Origin: CAZMGT01 sp964565895
GTDB taxonomy: Bacteria; Armatimonadota; Zipacnadia; UBA1398; CAZMGT01
Direction of reading: 5' to 3'
Assembly: GCA_964565895.1 (NCBI GenBank)
Contig: CAZMGT010000011.1
Location: 11,268 to 75,267, forward strand
Length of the DNA: 64,000 nucleotides
The notes under the pieces were generated by a model. That model searched no databases. It was not told the origin of the DNA and saw only the letters and a program-made list of their open reading frames with translations. The position numbers and the translations under genes were made by a program. Positions 42,051 to 51,394 of this stretch are shown piece after piece (the first letter of the stretch is position 1; every line of letters starts with the position of its first letter).

Positions 42051-43259
42051 TTAGCCCTTCGCGGCGACCTCAGCGAGGCTTTCCTCGAGCGCGGCAACGA
42101 AGCGGTCCACTTCCTCCTGCTCGACGACCAGCGGGGGCAGCATGCGCAGAACGCTGTCGCCGATTGCGTTGGCCAGGACGCGCCGCGCGAAGAGGGCGTT
42201 GTTCACCTTCGCCGCGCTGCCGTCGCTTAGCTCGATGGCAAGCATTAATCCCTTCCCGCGCACCTCGCGCACCTGGGGGTATTTCGCCTTCAGCTCAAGC
42301 AGGCGCTCCTTGAAGTAGCGGCCGATCTCGGCGACGTGCTCCACGATGTTCTCGCGGCGCATGGTCTCGAGGACAGCGGTCGCCGCCGCGCAGGCAAGGT
42401 GGTTTCCGCCGAACGTCGAGGCGTGGTCGCCGGGCTCGAACGCATTGGCGCGCTCGGTGCACAGGCAGGCGCCGATCGCCGTGCCCCCGGCGAGCGATTT
42501 GGCGAGGGTCATGATGTCCGGCAACACGCCCTCGTGCTGGTGGGCGAACCACTTGCCCGTGCGCCCCAGGCCCGTTTGCACCTCGTCGAGGATGAGCAAA
42601 ACGTTACGCTCGTCGCAAATCTCGCGCACCTCGCGCAGGTAGCCCTCGGGGGGCACGCGCACCCCGCTTTCCCCCTGAATGGGCTCGAGCATCACGGCGC
42701 AGGTGCGCTCGTCTATGGCTGCGCGCAGGGCTTGGGCGTCGCCGAACTCGACGTATTCGAACCCGGGCATAAGCGGGGTAAACCACTTGCGATACTTCGG
42801 CTGGCCCGTGGCGGTAACGGTAAGCATCGTCCTCCCGTGAAACGAGCCCGTGGCGGTGATGACTTTGTGCTCGGCGGAGGGGTCGTTGTCGCGCCGCTTG
42901 GCCCACTTGCGGGCGAGTTTGACGGCGGCCTCGTTCGCCTCGGCGCCGCTGTTGCAAAAAAAGCACTTGTCTAGGCCGGAGATTTCCGTAAGCAGCCGGG
43001 CGAGCTCCGCCTGCGCGGGAATGTAGTACAGGTTTGAGGTGTGCATGAGCTGGCCCGCTTGGCGGCAGATGGCCTCGACCACCGCAGGGTGGCAATGCCC
43101 CAGGCCGCACACGGCGATGCCCGCGAGAAAGTCCAGGTATTCATTGCCCGCGCTGTCCCACAGCTTGGCCCCCTCGCCGCGGACAAAGGCCACGGGAAGC
43201 TGGCTGTAGGTGGGCATGATGTGCGCTTGGTATAGCTGCTTGATTGTCTCAAGGTCCAA
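42051..43259 (-). CDS. argD: Acetylornithine aminotransferase
   Basis: ArgD makes N-acetylornithine from the semialdehyde with pyridoxal phosphate. The 402-residue product has the family's FCNSGAEANEAAVKLAR, LDEVQTGLGRTG and TLAKSLAGG, where the lysine binds PLP. The start is a TTG with GGGAG 10 bases upstream, overlapping the end of argB by sequence but not by reading. It is the last gene of argCJBD and convergent with yugP. Confidence 0.95.
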   Translation of the reverse strand: MDLETIKQLYQAHIMPTYSQLPVAFVRGEGAKLWDSAGNEYLDFLAGIAVCGLGHCHPAVVEAICRQAGQLMHTSNLYYIPAQAELARLLTEISGLDKCFFCNSGAEANEAAVKLARKWAKRRDNDPSAEHKVITATGSFHGRTMLTVTATGQPKYRKWFTPLMPGFEYVEFGDAQALRAAIDERTCAVMLEPIQGESGVRVPPEGYLREVREICDERNVLLILDEVQTGLGRTGKWFAHQHEGVLPDIMTLAKSLAGGTAIGACLCTERANAFEPGDHASTFGGNHLACAAATAVLETMRRENIVEHVAEIGRYFKERLLELKAKYPQVREVRGKGLMLAIELSDGSAAKVNNALFARRVLANAIGDSVLRMLPPLVVEQEEVDRFVAALEESLAEVAAKG

Positions 43260-43265
43260 CTCAGA

Positions 43266-44153
43266 TCAGCTCCCGGCACCTTCGTTGAGGATCATCGTGC
43301 CGATCCCCTCGTCGGTAAACACTTCCATGAGCAGAGCGTGGGGGAGGCGACCGTCGATAATGTGCGCGCGCTCCACGCCCCCGCGCACGGCGCGCAGGCA
43401 GGCCTGAATCTTGGGAACCATCCCGCTCTCCACAACGCCTTCGGCGACGAGCTGCTCCGCCTGCGCCGGTGTTAGCGTGGAGATGAGCGAGTCCTCGTTT
43501 TTCGGGTCGCGCATTACCCCGGGGACATCGGTAAGCACAATAAGCTTTATCGCGCCCACAGCAACGGCGATCTCCCCCGCGGCGTGGTCGGCGTTTACGT
43601 TATAGCTCAGGCCGTCGGGACCCGTCCCCACGGTGCACACCACGGGGATGAAGCCGTCGGCGACGACGGCGTTTAAAATGCCCACGTTAACGCGCTCCAC
43701 CTCGCCCACGCGGCCGAGGTCCACCTCGCCCTCCGGGCCGTTGTGCGTAAGCTTGCGCACGCGCAACAGGTCGGCGTCGCGCCCGCTCAGGCCCACGGCC
43801 GGCCCGCCGTGGCGGGTAAGCGCGGCGACGATCTCCTTGTTTATCTTCCCCGCGAGAACCATCTCGGCGATCTCCATCGTCTCGTCGTCGGTAACGCGCA
43901 GGCCAGCGACGAAGTTGGGTTTTTTGCCCAGCCGCTCCATCCACTGGCTCACCTGGGGCCCGCCGCCGTGGACGACAATGGGGTTTACCCCAACGAGGCG
44001 GAGCAGGGCGATGTCCTGCATTGTCGCCCGCTTTAGCTCCTCGTGGAGCATCATCTCCCCGCCGCACTTGATAACAAACGTCTTCCCGGTGTAGCGGCGG
44101 ATGTAGGGCAGGGCCTCGATGAGCGTTTTCGCACGCAGCCGATGCTGTTCCAT
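43266..44153 (-). CDS. argB: Acetylglutamate kinase
   Basis: ArgB phosphorylates N-acetylglutamate with ATP, the second step of arginine synthesis and the usual point of arginine feedback. The 295-residue product has KCGGEMM near residue 29, VVHGGGPQ, VGLSGRDADLL and NADHAAGE, all amino-acid kinase elements of NAGK. The N-terminal helix (MEQHRLRAKTLIEAL) is the one that lets NAGK form arginine-sensitive hexamers, which suggests feedback control. GCGGAGAGG precedes the ATG. Confidence 0.95.
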   Translation of the reverse strand: MEQHRLRAKTLIEALPYIRRYTGKTFVIKCGGEMMLHEELKRATMQDIALLRLVGVNPIVVHGGGPQVSQWMERLGKKPNFVAGLRVTDDETMEIAEMVLAGKINKEIVAALTRHGGPAVGLSGRDADLLRVRKLTHNGPEGEVDLGRVGEVERVNVGILNAVVADGFIPVVCTVGTGPDGLSYNVNADHAAGEIAVAVGAIKLIVLTDVPGVMRDPKNEDSLISTLTPAQAEQLVAEGVVESGMVPKIQACLRAVRGGVERAHIIDGRLPHALLMEVFTDEGIGTMILNEGAGS

Positions 44154-44172
44154 GGCAGGCCTCTCCGCAAGC

Positions 44173-45390
44173 TCAGGTGTGATACTCAGCGTTTAGGCGC
44201 ACGTAGTCATAGGTCAGGTCGCAGGTAAACGTGCGCCATGCCGCGCGGCCCAGGCCCAGGTTAATGCGAATGAGCACGTGCTTTTCGCGCATTGCCTGCG
44301 CCGCGCGCGCGGCGTCGCCCAATCCCGGCGCGCCGCCCTCCATCAGAGCAACGCCTCCGATCTCAATTACGGTTCGCCTGGGGTCCACTTTTGCCCCGGA
44401 ATAGCCGAGCGCCGCGGCGATCCGCCCCCAGTTCGGGTCTGCCCCAAACAGCGCCGTTTTCACAAGTAGCGAGCGGGCGACAGCCTCCGCCGCGCGGCGC
44501 GCGTCGTCCTCGCTTGCCGCGCCCTCCACGCGAATTTCGGCCACGCGTGTCGCCCCCTCGCCATCGCGCACGAGGGCAAGCGCCAGCTCCAGGCAAACCT
44601 CGCGCAGCGCCGCGCAGAACTTCTCAAACTCCGCCCCGCCTACGTCGATCGTCTCCCCGCCCGCGGCCCCATTGGCAAAGAGCAGAAGCGTATCGTTGGT
44701 GCTCGTGTCGCCGTCCACGGAGACGCGGTTATAGGTTTCCTGTGCGGCGCGCAAGATGGCCTGCTGCGCTGCGCGGCGGGTGAGGGTGGCGTCGGTGGTC
44801 ACGAAGCCGAGGGTTGTCGCCATGCGCGGGCAGATCATCCCCGCGCCCTTGGTCATCGCCCCGATGCACACCGTGGTTCCCGCGAGGGCAAGCTGGGCGG
44901 CCGCGGTTTTGGGAAACGAGTCCGTGGTCATAATCGCCTGCGCGGCGTCGGGGCCGCCGCTGCGCGAAAGCCGCTCGCCGGCCTGAGCGATCGCCGGGCG
45001 GACGAGGTCCATGGGCATGTATACGCCGATCAGCCCCGTTTGGGCGACAAGGCACGGGCCGGCGCCCCCGGGGAGCTTCTGGGCAAGCGCTTGCTCGCCC
45101 AGGCGCGACATCTCCTCTGCGTCGCGCTCGCCTCGCTCGCCGGTGCAGGCGTTGGCGTTGCCGCTGTTGATAACCACCCCGCGCACGCTGCGCGCGGAGG
45201 CGAGGAGCTTTTGGCAAAGGCGCACCGCAGGGGCGGAAAACGCGTTTTGCGTAAACACTCCGCCGGCGACGCAGGGCCGGTCGGAGCCGAGCAGGGCGAT
45301 GTCTAGCCCGCGCTCTTTAATGCCCGCGCGCACGCCTGCGGCATAAAACCCCTCGGGCAGGCACACCCCTTGCGAGACGTCCATAGGCAT
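44173..45390 (-). CDS. argJ: Bifunctional ornithine acetyltransferase / N-acetylglutamate synthase
   Basis: ArgJ recycles the acetyl group from acetylornithine to glutamate, and often also uses acetyl-CoA. The 405-residue precursor cuts itself between Ala and Thr in the MTKGAGMICPRMATTL region, with the Thr becoming the nucleophile; the Ala-Thr pair is intact. NSGNANACTG and the C-terminal GADPNWGR are also typical. No argA or argE is visible, so ArgJ probably carries steps 1 and 5. An ATG at 45390 is listed; ATG at 45384 is better spaced from GAGG. Confidence 0.94.
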   Translation of the reverse strand: MPMDVSQGVCLPEGFYAAGVRAGIKERGLDIALLGSDRPCVAGGVFTQNAFSAPAVRLCQKLLASARSVRGVVINSGNANACTGERGERDAEEMSRLGEQALAQKLPGGAGPCLVAQTGLIGVYMPMDLVRPAIAQAGERLSRSGGPDAAQAIMTTDSFPKTAAAQLALAGTTVCIGAMTKGAGMICPRMATTLGFVTTDATLTRRAAQQAILRAAQETYNRVSVDGDTSTNDTLLLFANGAAGGETIDVGGAEFEKFCAALREVCLELALALVRDGEGATRVAEIRVEGAASEDDARRAAEAVARSLLVKTALFGADPNWGRIAAALGYSGAKVDPRRTVIEIGGVALMEGGAPGLGDAARAAQAMREKHVLIRINLGLGRAAWRTFTCDLTYDYVRLNAEYHT

Positions 45391-45424
45391 CGTCCTCTTT
45401 TACGCGGGCCAAGCGGGGAGAGGG

Positions 45425-46483
45425 CTAGGGGAACAGCGGCGGCGCGAGCAGGCCGGCCGTCTCGTCCAGGCCAAACATGATGTTTAGGTTCTGCACCGCC
45501 TGCCCCGAGGCGCCTTTAACCAGGTTGTCGATCGCCGAGAAGACGATCGCCCGCCCCGTACGCTCGTCGGCGACGGCGGCGATGTCGCAGAAGTTCGACC
45601 CGGCAACCGCCTTTACCCCAGGCAGGCGCCCCTCGGGAAGCACGCGCACAAACGGCTCCCCGGCATACCTGGCCCGCAGGATCTCCAACAGCTCAGCGGT
45701 AGATCGCGGCTCGCTAAGAGTCGCGTAAGCTGTCGTGAGGATCCCCCGGGCCACGGGCAAAAGGTGGGGCGTAAAGTTAACCTTTACCTCAACGCCGGCG
45801 ACGTCGGAGAGAAACTGCTCGATCTCCGGCGTGTGCTGGTGCCGGGGCACGCGGTAGGCGAAGAAGTCGCCGAACAGCTCGGGGTAGTGAAAGAGCAGGC
45901 TGTGGCTCGTGCGCCCGCCGCCCGAGGCGCCCGTTTTGGCGTCGATGATTATTCCCTCGGGCGAGACGGCCCCGGCAGCAAGCAGCGGGGCAAGGGCGAG
46001 AATCGCCCCCGTGGGGTAGCACCCCGGGTTGGCCACGAGCTCCGCGCGGCGAATCTCCTCGCGATAGAGCTCGGGCAAGCCATATACCGCGCGGGCGACG
46101 AGCTCCGGCGCGGTGTGCTTTATCCCATAGTACGACTCGTATACGGCAAGGTCGCGCAGGCGGAAGTCGCCGGGGAGCTCGATGCATTTTGCCCCCGCGG
46201 CAAGAATATCCTCCGCGCAGCGCATGGGCACGCCCTTGGGCGTGCAGAGCAGAACGACATCGGCCGCTTTCGCCGCGGCGACGGGGTCGAGCGGGTCGCA
46301 GCGATAGTCGCCGAACGCGGCAAGCCAAGGACAGACCTCGTCCAGCGGCTGCCCCGGCTCGGTGTCTGCGGCGCAGAGGTAGACGAGCTCGATATCCTGC
46401 CGGCCGACAAGCAGCCGCAGGGCCTCCGTCCCCGTATAGCCGGAGACGCCGACGATAGCCACTTTAACCTTCTCGCCAGCCAC
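45425..46483 (-). CDS. argC: N-acetyl-gamma-glutamyl-phosphate reductase
   Basis: ArgC reduces N-acetylglutamyl phosphate to the semialdehyde with NADPH. The 352-residue product has the nucleotide loop GVSGYTGTEALRLL at the N-terminus and the catalytic cysteine in ANPGCYPT. The listed GTG at 46483 has GAGG 8 bases upstream; a longer frame to 46675 would run across the promoter and is rejected. It is first in the argCJBD operon, 34 bases ahead of argJ. Confidence 0.94.
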   Translation of the reverse strand: MAGEKVKVAIVGVSGYTGTEALRLLVGRQDIELVYLCAADTEPGQPLDEVCPWLAAFGDYRCDPLDPVAAAKAADVVLLCTPKGVPMRCAEDILAAGAKCIELPGDFRLRDLAVYESYYGIKHTAPELVARAVYGLPELYREEIRRAELVANPGCYPTGAILALAPLLAAGAVSPEGIIIDAKTGASGGGRTSHSLLFHYPELFGDFFAYRVPRHQHTPEIEQFLSDVAGVEVKVNFTPHLLPVARGILTTAYATLSEPRSTAELLEILRARYAGEPFVRVLPEGRLPGVKAVAGSNFCDIAAVADERTGRAIVFSAIDNLVKGASGQAVQNLNIMFGLDETAGLLAPPLFP

Positions 46484-46517
46484 TTTCTTCGCCTCGGGCG
46501 ACAAAATAGTGAGGGCA

Positions 46518-46546
46518 ATACTAGCACAAAGCACAGCCGCTCTCAA
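46518..46546 (-). promoter_or_regulatory. argCJBD promoter
   Basis: On the minus strand -35 TTGAGA (46541-46546) and -10 TAGTAT (46518-46523) are 17 bases apart, and a TG precedes the -10. The transcript would begin near 46511, about 28 bases before the argC GTG. No arginine box can be named with confidence. Confidence 0.72.
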
Positions 46547-46651
46547 CCTCGCCCGCGCCCGGCAAATCGAAGAAGGAACAACCGCCGCGGCCAACGTAGC
46601 ATAGGAAAGCCGCGGCCGCCAGCGCCCCGCGGGCAAGGGAGGTGCCGTACG

Positions 46652-48610
46652 GTGCACACCATCATTCGGGGGCACAGCGCTGTTTTCCTTTGGGGTGCGT
46701 TAGCTATGGCGACCATCGCCGCGGGGACGGCTTGCCCTGTGGAGCTGGGGATTGAGGGGACGGCGTTTACCGTCGACGGCCGCCCAACGTTTCTCGTGGG
46801 CATGAGCTACTACGCGGCCCTCGGGGCGAGCGAGGAGTTCATCGTCCGCGACTTGGACGACTTGCAGCGGCGCGGATTTAACTGGATCCGCGTTTGGGCG
46901 ACGTGGGGGGCGTTTGAAAACAACGTCTCCGCGGTGGACCGCGAGGGCCGGGCGCGCGAGCCTTTTTTAAGCAAGCTTAAATGGCTCACTAGCGAGGCGG
47001 ACAAGCGCGGGATAATCGTTGACGTTACGCTTACCCGCGCGGGAAGGACGGCCGGGGACCTGCTCCCTACGCTCGACGGGCACCTGCGCGCGGTGGAGAC
47101 CCTCGCTCGCGCGCTCAAGCCCTACCGCAACGTGTACATCGACGTAGGCAACGAGCGCAACATTCGCGACGCGCGCTTTGTGAGCATTGACGAGGTGCGC
47201 AAGCTGCGGGACAGGATAAAGGAGGTTGACCGGCAGCGCCTGGTTACCGCCTCGCACGCGGGCGACCTGTCGCGCGACGATGTTCGCGACTACGTCTTGC
47301 GGGCGAAGCTGGACTTTATCTCGCCGCACCGCCCGCGCAACGCCCCCTCGCCGCGGCAAACGGCACAGAAGACGCGGCAACTTTTGGCGTGGATGCGCGA
47401 GCTGGGGCGCGTCGTCCCCGTGCACTACCAGGAGCCGTTTCGCCGCGACTTTAGCCCGTGGCAGCCGGAGAAGCTGGACTTTTTGATCGACGCGCGGCAG
47501 GCGCGCGAGGGCGGAGCCGCGGGATGGTGCCTGCACAACGGCAGCCCGCGCCGCAACTACAAGGGCCCGCGCCGCTCGTTTGACATGCGCCCCGAGCACG
47601 GCCGGCTGTTCGACCAGCTCGACCCCGTGGAGCGGTTCGTCGCCGACCGTGTGGCTCTCGTCGCCACGGGCAGCACGAAAACCTGGCTCGCGCTCATTGA
47701 TGGCCGGTGGTATATCAACGGCGAGCTGACCTATCGCGGGGCGCCGGCCGAGGGGCTGCTCATGAACGTGCGCATGGTAAACAGCGTGTTTGAGGACCGC
47801 AACCCAAAAACATGCCCCCGCGGCTTTGACGCAGAGGCAAACACCGAAGCGTTCGTGAAGCAAATTCCCGACTACGTGGCGCACGGGGTTCGCGCGTTTA
47901 CGATTAGCCTGCAGGGTGGGATGCCCGGCTACGAGGGGGCGCTAAACTCGGCCTTTTCCCCGAACGGCTCGCTGCGCGAGGAGTATTTGGCGCGGGTAAC
48001 GCGGGTGATCGAGGCCGCCGACGCCGCGGGGGCGGCGGTGATTCTATGCTGCTACTACCAGCGGCAGGACCAGGTGCTGCGCGACGACGAGGCGGTGCGC
48101 GCGGGCGTGCGCCACGTTGCCCGGTGGATCGTGGACAACGGGTTTGCCAACGTCCTTTTGGAGATCGCCAACGAACACGTGCACCGCGGTTTTGACCACA
48201 AGATTATCTCCGACCCGAAGGGGATGGCCGAGCTCATCCGCCTCGCCAAGGCAACGGCGCCCGCGCTCTACGTCTCCTCAAGCGGGGTGGGCGACGGCAG
48301 GGCCGCGCCGGAGGTTGCCCAGGCGGCGGACTTTATCCTCATCCACTTTAACGGCGTGCCCGTGCGCGACATTCCCGCGCGCGTGGATGCGCTGAAAAAG
48401 TACAACAAGGCGATTGTCTGCAACGAGGACGACAAGGTCGGGGGAGAGGGAGCGCGTGCGGCCGAGGCCGCCGTGGCCAACGGCTGCTCCTGGGGGCTGA
48501 TGCTCAAGCACATTAACCAGTACTTCCCGTTTGAGTTTCGCGGGCACGAGGACGACCCGGTGGTCTACGGCAAGCTTAAAGAGCTAACCACCCCGCGGAG
48601 CAAGCCTTAG
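46652..48610 (+). CDS. Secreted fused double glycosidase-like barrel protein
   Basis: The 652-residue product has a signal-like N-terminus (about 1-27) and two (beta/alpha)8 glycosidase-like halves. The first (about 35-330) has FLVGMSYYAALGA and an acid/base-like DVGNERNIRD near 167; the second (about 345-640) opens with WYINGELTY and LLMNVRMVNSVF and has EIANEHVHRGF near 505. Both resemble clan-A (GH5-like) enzymes, with the Asn-Glu acid/base pair. The substrate is unknown. The GTG at 46652 has GGGAGG 9 bases upstream; the much longer open frame reaching 45764 is antisense to argC. It is divergent from argC. Confidence 0.7.
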   Translation: MHTIIRGHSAVFLWGALAMATIAAGTACPVELGIEGTAFTVDGRPTFLVGMSYYAALGASEEFIVRDLDDLQRRGFNWIRVWATWGAFENNVSAVDREGRAREPFLSKLKWLTSEADKRGIIVDVTLTRAGRTAGDLLPTLDGHLRAVETLARALKPYRNVYIDVGNERNIRDARFVSIDEVRKLRDRIKEVDRQRLVTASHAGDLSRDDVRDYVLRAKLDFISPHRPRNAPSPRQTAQKTRQLLAWMRELGRVVPVHYQEPFRRDFSPWQPEKLDFLIDARQAREGGAAGWCLHNGSPRRNYKGPRRSFDMRPEHGRLFDQLDPVERFVADRVALVATGSTKTWLALIDGRWYINGELTYRGAPAEGLLMNVRMVNSVFEDRNPKTCPRGFDAEANTEAFVKQIPDYVAHGVRAFTISLQGGMPGYEGALNSAFSPNGSLREEYLARVTRVIEAADAAGAAVILCCYYQRQDQVLRDDEAVRAGVRHVARWIVDNGFANVLLEIANEHVHRGFDHKIISDPKGMAELIRLAKATAPALYVSSSGVGDGRAAPEVAQAADFILIHFNGVPVRDIPARVDALKKYNKAIVCNEDDKVGGEGARAAEAAVANGCSWGLMLKHINQYFPFEFRGHEDDPVVYGKLKELTTPRSKP

Positions 48611-48652
48611 AGCCGCACCGCTCCGGGCAGCAGCGCAAAGAAAGGGACGAGC

Positions 48653-50950
48653 ATGGGCCAGCCAGCGGTAGAGCACGAGATCAGCGAAGTGCGGCTTAGC
48701 CGCGACATGAGCCTGTTCTCCGTGACGATGATCGGCGTGGGGGCGATGATCGGCGCGGGGATTTTCGTGCTCACAGGCATCGCCGCTGGCGTTGCCGGGC
48801 CGGGGTTGATCGTCGCGTTTGCCATAAACGGGGTTCTCGCGCTGGTAACGGCAATGGCCTATGCCGAGCTGGGGGCGTGCTTTCCCGAGGCGGGCGGGGG
48901 ATATTTGTGGGTGAAGGAGGGCCTGCCCGGGCCGGCCGGTTTTTTAAGCGGCTGGTGCTCGTGGTTCGCCCACGCCGTGGCCTGCAGCGTATATGCGCTG
49001 GGGTTTGGGGCGTATTTTCACGAGGTGCTCCGCGCGCTGGGCGTGCCTCTTTTCGGGCTGAGCGAGGGGCAGATGGCTAAGCTCTTGGCCCTCGTCGTTT
49101 GCGCAGCGTTTGCCTATATCAACTTTCGCGGCTCTGCCGAGACGGGCAAGGCGGGGGCAATTGTCACCGTGGGCAAGCTCGTCGTGCTGGGGTTGTTTGT
49201 TGGCGGTGGGGCTTGGGCAATGTTCTCGCGCGCCGATTGGACGGCGGAGTTTCGCCCGTTTTTCCCCACCGGGGCGAGCCACCTGCTCATGGCCATGGGG
49301 CTCACGTATATCGCGTTTGAGGGCTACGAGGTAATTGCCCAGAGCGGCGAAGAGGTGCTCGACCCGCGGCGCAACATCCCCCGGGCGATCCTCATTTCCC
49401 TGGGCGTAGTCGTCCCGATATACATGCTTATTGCCTTCGTGGCCATCGGCGGGCTGGCCGTGGAGGGAAAGCCGAGCTGGGTTTTTCTGGGCGAGCAAAA
49501 GGAACTGGCCATTATGCAGGCGGCGAAAAGCTTTTTGCCCGCGGGCGGGGTCATCATCCTCATCGGCGGGCTGCTTTCCACGGTCTCCGCGCTTAATGCG
49601 ACGATCTACTCCTCCTCGCGCGTGGCGTTCGCCATGGCCCGGGACCACAACCTGCCCGAGCAGTTCGCGCGGGTGCACCCGCGGCGGCGCACGCCGCACT
49701 GGGCGATCGGCATTTCGGCGATGATCATCGCGGCGATGGCCCTCGCCCTGCCCATCGAGGACGTGGCCAGCGCCGCGGACATTATGTTTTTGCTGCTGTT
49801 TATGGCGGTGAACCTCAGCGTGATCACCCTGCGCTATCGTCGGCCGGAGCTGCGCCGCTCGTTTCGCGTGCCCCTCTTTCCCGCGCTGCCCATCTTCGGC
49901 GCCCTGTCGCAACTGTTTCTCGCGCTATACATGGTCGCTTATAGCCCCAGCGCGTGGCTCGTTACCCTGCTTTGGCTGGGGTTTGGCGTGTATGTGTATT
50001 ACACCTATGCCGCGCAGAAAGAGCGCGCCGTGCGCGCCTCGAAGGTCATGTGGCAGGAGCGCATCCCCGGCCCCCAGCGCTATACCGTGGTCGTTCCCGT
50101 GGCCAACGCCGAGCATGTGGAGTCGCTCGTCACCCTGGCCGCAGCAGTGGCCAAGCAAAAGCAGGGGCAGATCGTCGCCGTGAGCGTGGTACGCGTGCCC
50201 CCGCAGTTGCCGCTTGCCGAGGGCCGGCGCTACGGCCGCCACCAGCGGCGCGTGCTAGAGACCGCGGCGCGCGTGGCGCGGGCCCATGGCGTGGAGATGT
50301 CCACCGTGCTGCGCGTGGGGCACAACATCTGGAAGGCCATCTTAGACACCATCGAGGAGGAGGACGCCGACCTCGTCGTTATGGGCTGGCGCGGATATAC
50401 GCGCTCCGAGCGCCGCGTTCTGGGCAACACCCTCGACCCCATCGTGCGCAAAGCCCCGTGCGACGTAGCCGTGCTTAAGCCCGCGCACGAGCTGGCCGAA
50501 GTGCGCCGGGTCATCCTCGGGACAACGGCAAGCACCCACGGCAGGTTTGCTCTGGAGCTAGCGGAGATTGTCGCGCGCGAGCTGGGCGTGGAGATACAGT
50601 ATTTGCACGTGCGCGAGCGCGGCCGCGGAGTGGACTCGGCCACCGTGCGCTATTTCCTCGGCGCGGACCGGCATCCCCCGGAGCGCCCCGACGTTAACCT
50701 GACCATTATCGAAGCCTCCTCCGTCGCACGGGCGCTTATCGAGCGCGCGGGCGAGCACGACCTGCTCGTTGTCGGCGCGGCGCGCGAGGGGTTGGTGCGC
50801 CAGCTTGTATTTGGGACAAAGGCGCAGCTGGTGGCCAAGCTCTCCCGCGCCTCGGTGCTTATGGTCAAGCGCTACGAGGGGCCGGTGCGCGCGGCGTTTC
50901 GCGGGCTGCTCGAGCAGGCCGAGGCGCCGCTGGAGCTCGTCGAGCAATAG
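48653..50950 (+). CDS. APC-family permease fused to two universal stress domains
   Basis: The 765-residue protein has about 12 membrane helices (about 15-455) with the amino acid-polyamine-cation signature GVGAMIGAGIFVLTG at the first helix. The cytoplasmic C-terminus holds two UspA-like domains (about 475-615 and 620-745). The first has DADLVVMGWRGYTRSERRVLGNT, split here for brevity as a VMGWRG...G loop near 580, and the second VVGAAREGLVRQLVFGT near 705; these are ATP-binding-type loops. The Usp domains may gate transport in response to nucleotide. Substrate unknown, probably an amino acid or cation. Confidence 0.85.
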   Translation: MGQPAVEHEISEVRLSRDMSLFSVTMIGVGAMIGAGIFVLTGIAAGVAGPGLIVAFAINGVLALVTAMAYAELGACFPEAGGGYLWVKEGLPGPAGFLSGWCSWFAHAVACSVYALGFGAYFHEVLRALGVPLFGLSEGQMAKLLALVVCAAFAYINFRGSAETGKAGAIVTVGKLVVLGLFVGGGAWAMFSRADWTAEFRPFFPTGASHLLMAMGLTYIAFEGYEVIAQSGEEVLDPRRNIPRAILISLGVVVPIYMLIAFVAIGGLAVEGKPSWVFLGEQKELAIMQAAKSFLPAGGVIILIGGLLSTVSALNATIYSSSRVAFAMARDHNLPEQFARVHPRRRTPHWAIGISAMIIAAMALALPIEDVASAADIMFLLLFMAVNLSVITLRYRRPELRRSFRVPLFPALPIFGALSQLFLALYMVAYSPSAWLVTLLWLGFGVYVYYTYAAQKERAVRASKVMWQERIPGPQRYTVVVPVANAEHVESLVTLAAAVAKQKQGQIVAVSVVRVPPQLPLAEGRRYGRHQRRVLETAARVARAHGVEMSTVLRVGHNIWKAILDTIEEEDADLVVMGWRGYTRSERRVLGNTLDPIVRKAPCDVAVLKPAHELAEVRRVILGTTASTHGRFALELAEIVARELGVEIQYLHVRERGRGVDSATVRYFLGADRHPPERPDVNLTIIEASSVARALIERAGEHDLLVVGAAREGLVRQLVFGTKAQLVAKLSRASVLMVKRYEGPVRAAFRGLLEQAEAPLELVEQ

Positions 50951-51040
50951 CGCGCGGGCAAGGCCGGGGAGGCAAAGCGCCGGCCGGTGGGCCGCTTCGC
51001 CTACCTGGCAGCCCGGCCCAAGCTCAGGGAGGTGAGCAAG

Positions 51041-51394
51041 CTGAAGCTCGTGCACTTTAGCGAAGTCCCCGCGGCCCCGGTCGCCGAGGAAGGGGCGGAG
51101 GGTGTCTCCGTACGCTGGGTTATCGGCGAGGACGACGGCGCGCCGAACTTTGCCATGCGCGTGTTCGAGGTCAAGCCCGGGGGCCACACCCCGCGCCACA
51201 GCCACCCCTGGGAGCACGAGGTGTTCGTCCTCGCCGGCGAGGGCGTCCTCTTTTGCGCGGGGCGCGAGCACCAGTTCCGCGAGGGCGACGTGATCTTCGT
51301 CCCGCAAAACGAGGAGCACCAGTTCCTCAACCGCAGCGCGGACACCCTGCGCTTTATCTGCGTTGTCCCGCGCGAAAGCTACGCGCGGAAGTGA
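51041..51394 (+). CDS. Small cupin-domain protein, CTG start
   Basis: The 117-residue protein is a single cupin: a beta-barrel with the metal-binding HSHPWEHEVFVL (two His and Glu) and a later EHQFLN with the third His. The function is open (sugar or metal-linked binding, or dioxygenase). The likely start is a CTG at 51041 giving MKLVHFSEVP, because AGGGAGG lies 8 bases upstream, while GTG at 51032 overlaps that site and the frame up to 50987 has no homologous sequence. The stop overlaps the start of the Ppx gene by GTGA. Confidence 0.7.
   Translation: MKLVHFSEVPAAPVAEEGAEGVSVRWVIGEDDGAPNFAMRVFEVKPGGHTPRHSHPWEHEVFVLAGEGVLFCAGREHQFREGDVIFVPQNEEHQFLNRSADTLRFICVVPRESYARK

Noticed and set aside
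45764..46651. Long upstream extension of the double-barrel glycosidase frame
   Set aside because: It runs antisense through argC and the arg promoter, has no recognisable homology, and the GTG at 46652 with GGGAGG and a signal peptide is a better start.
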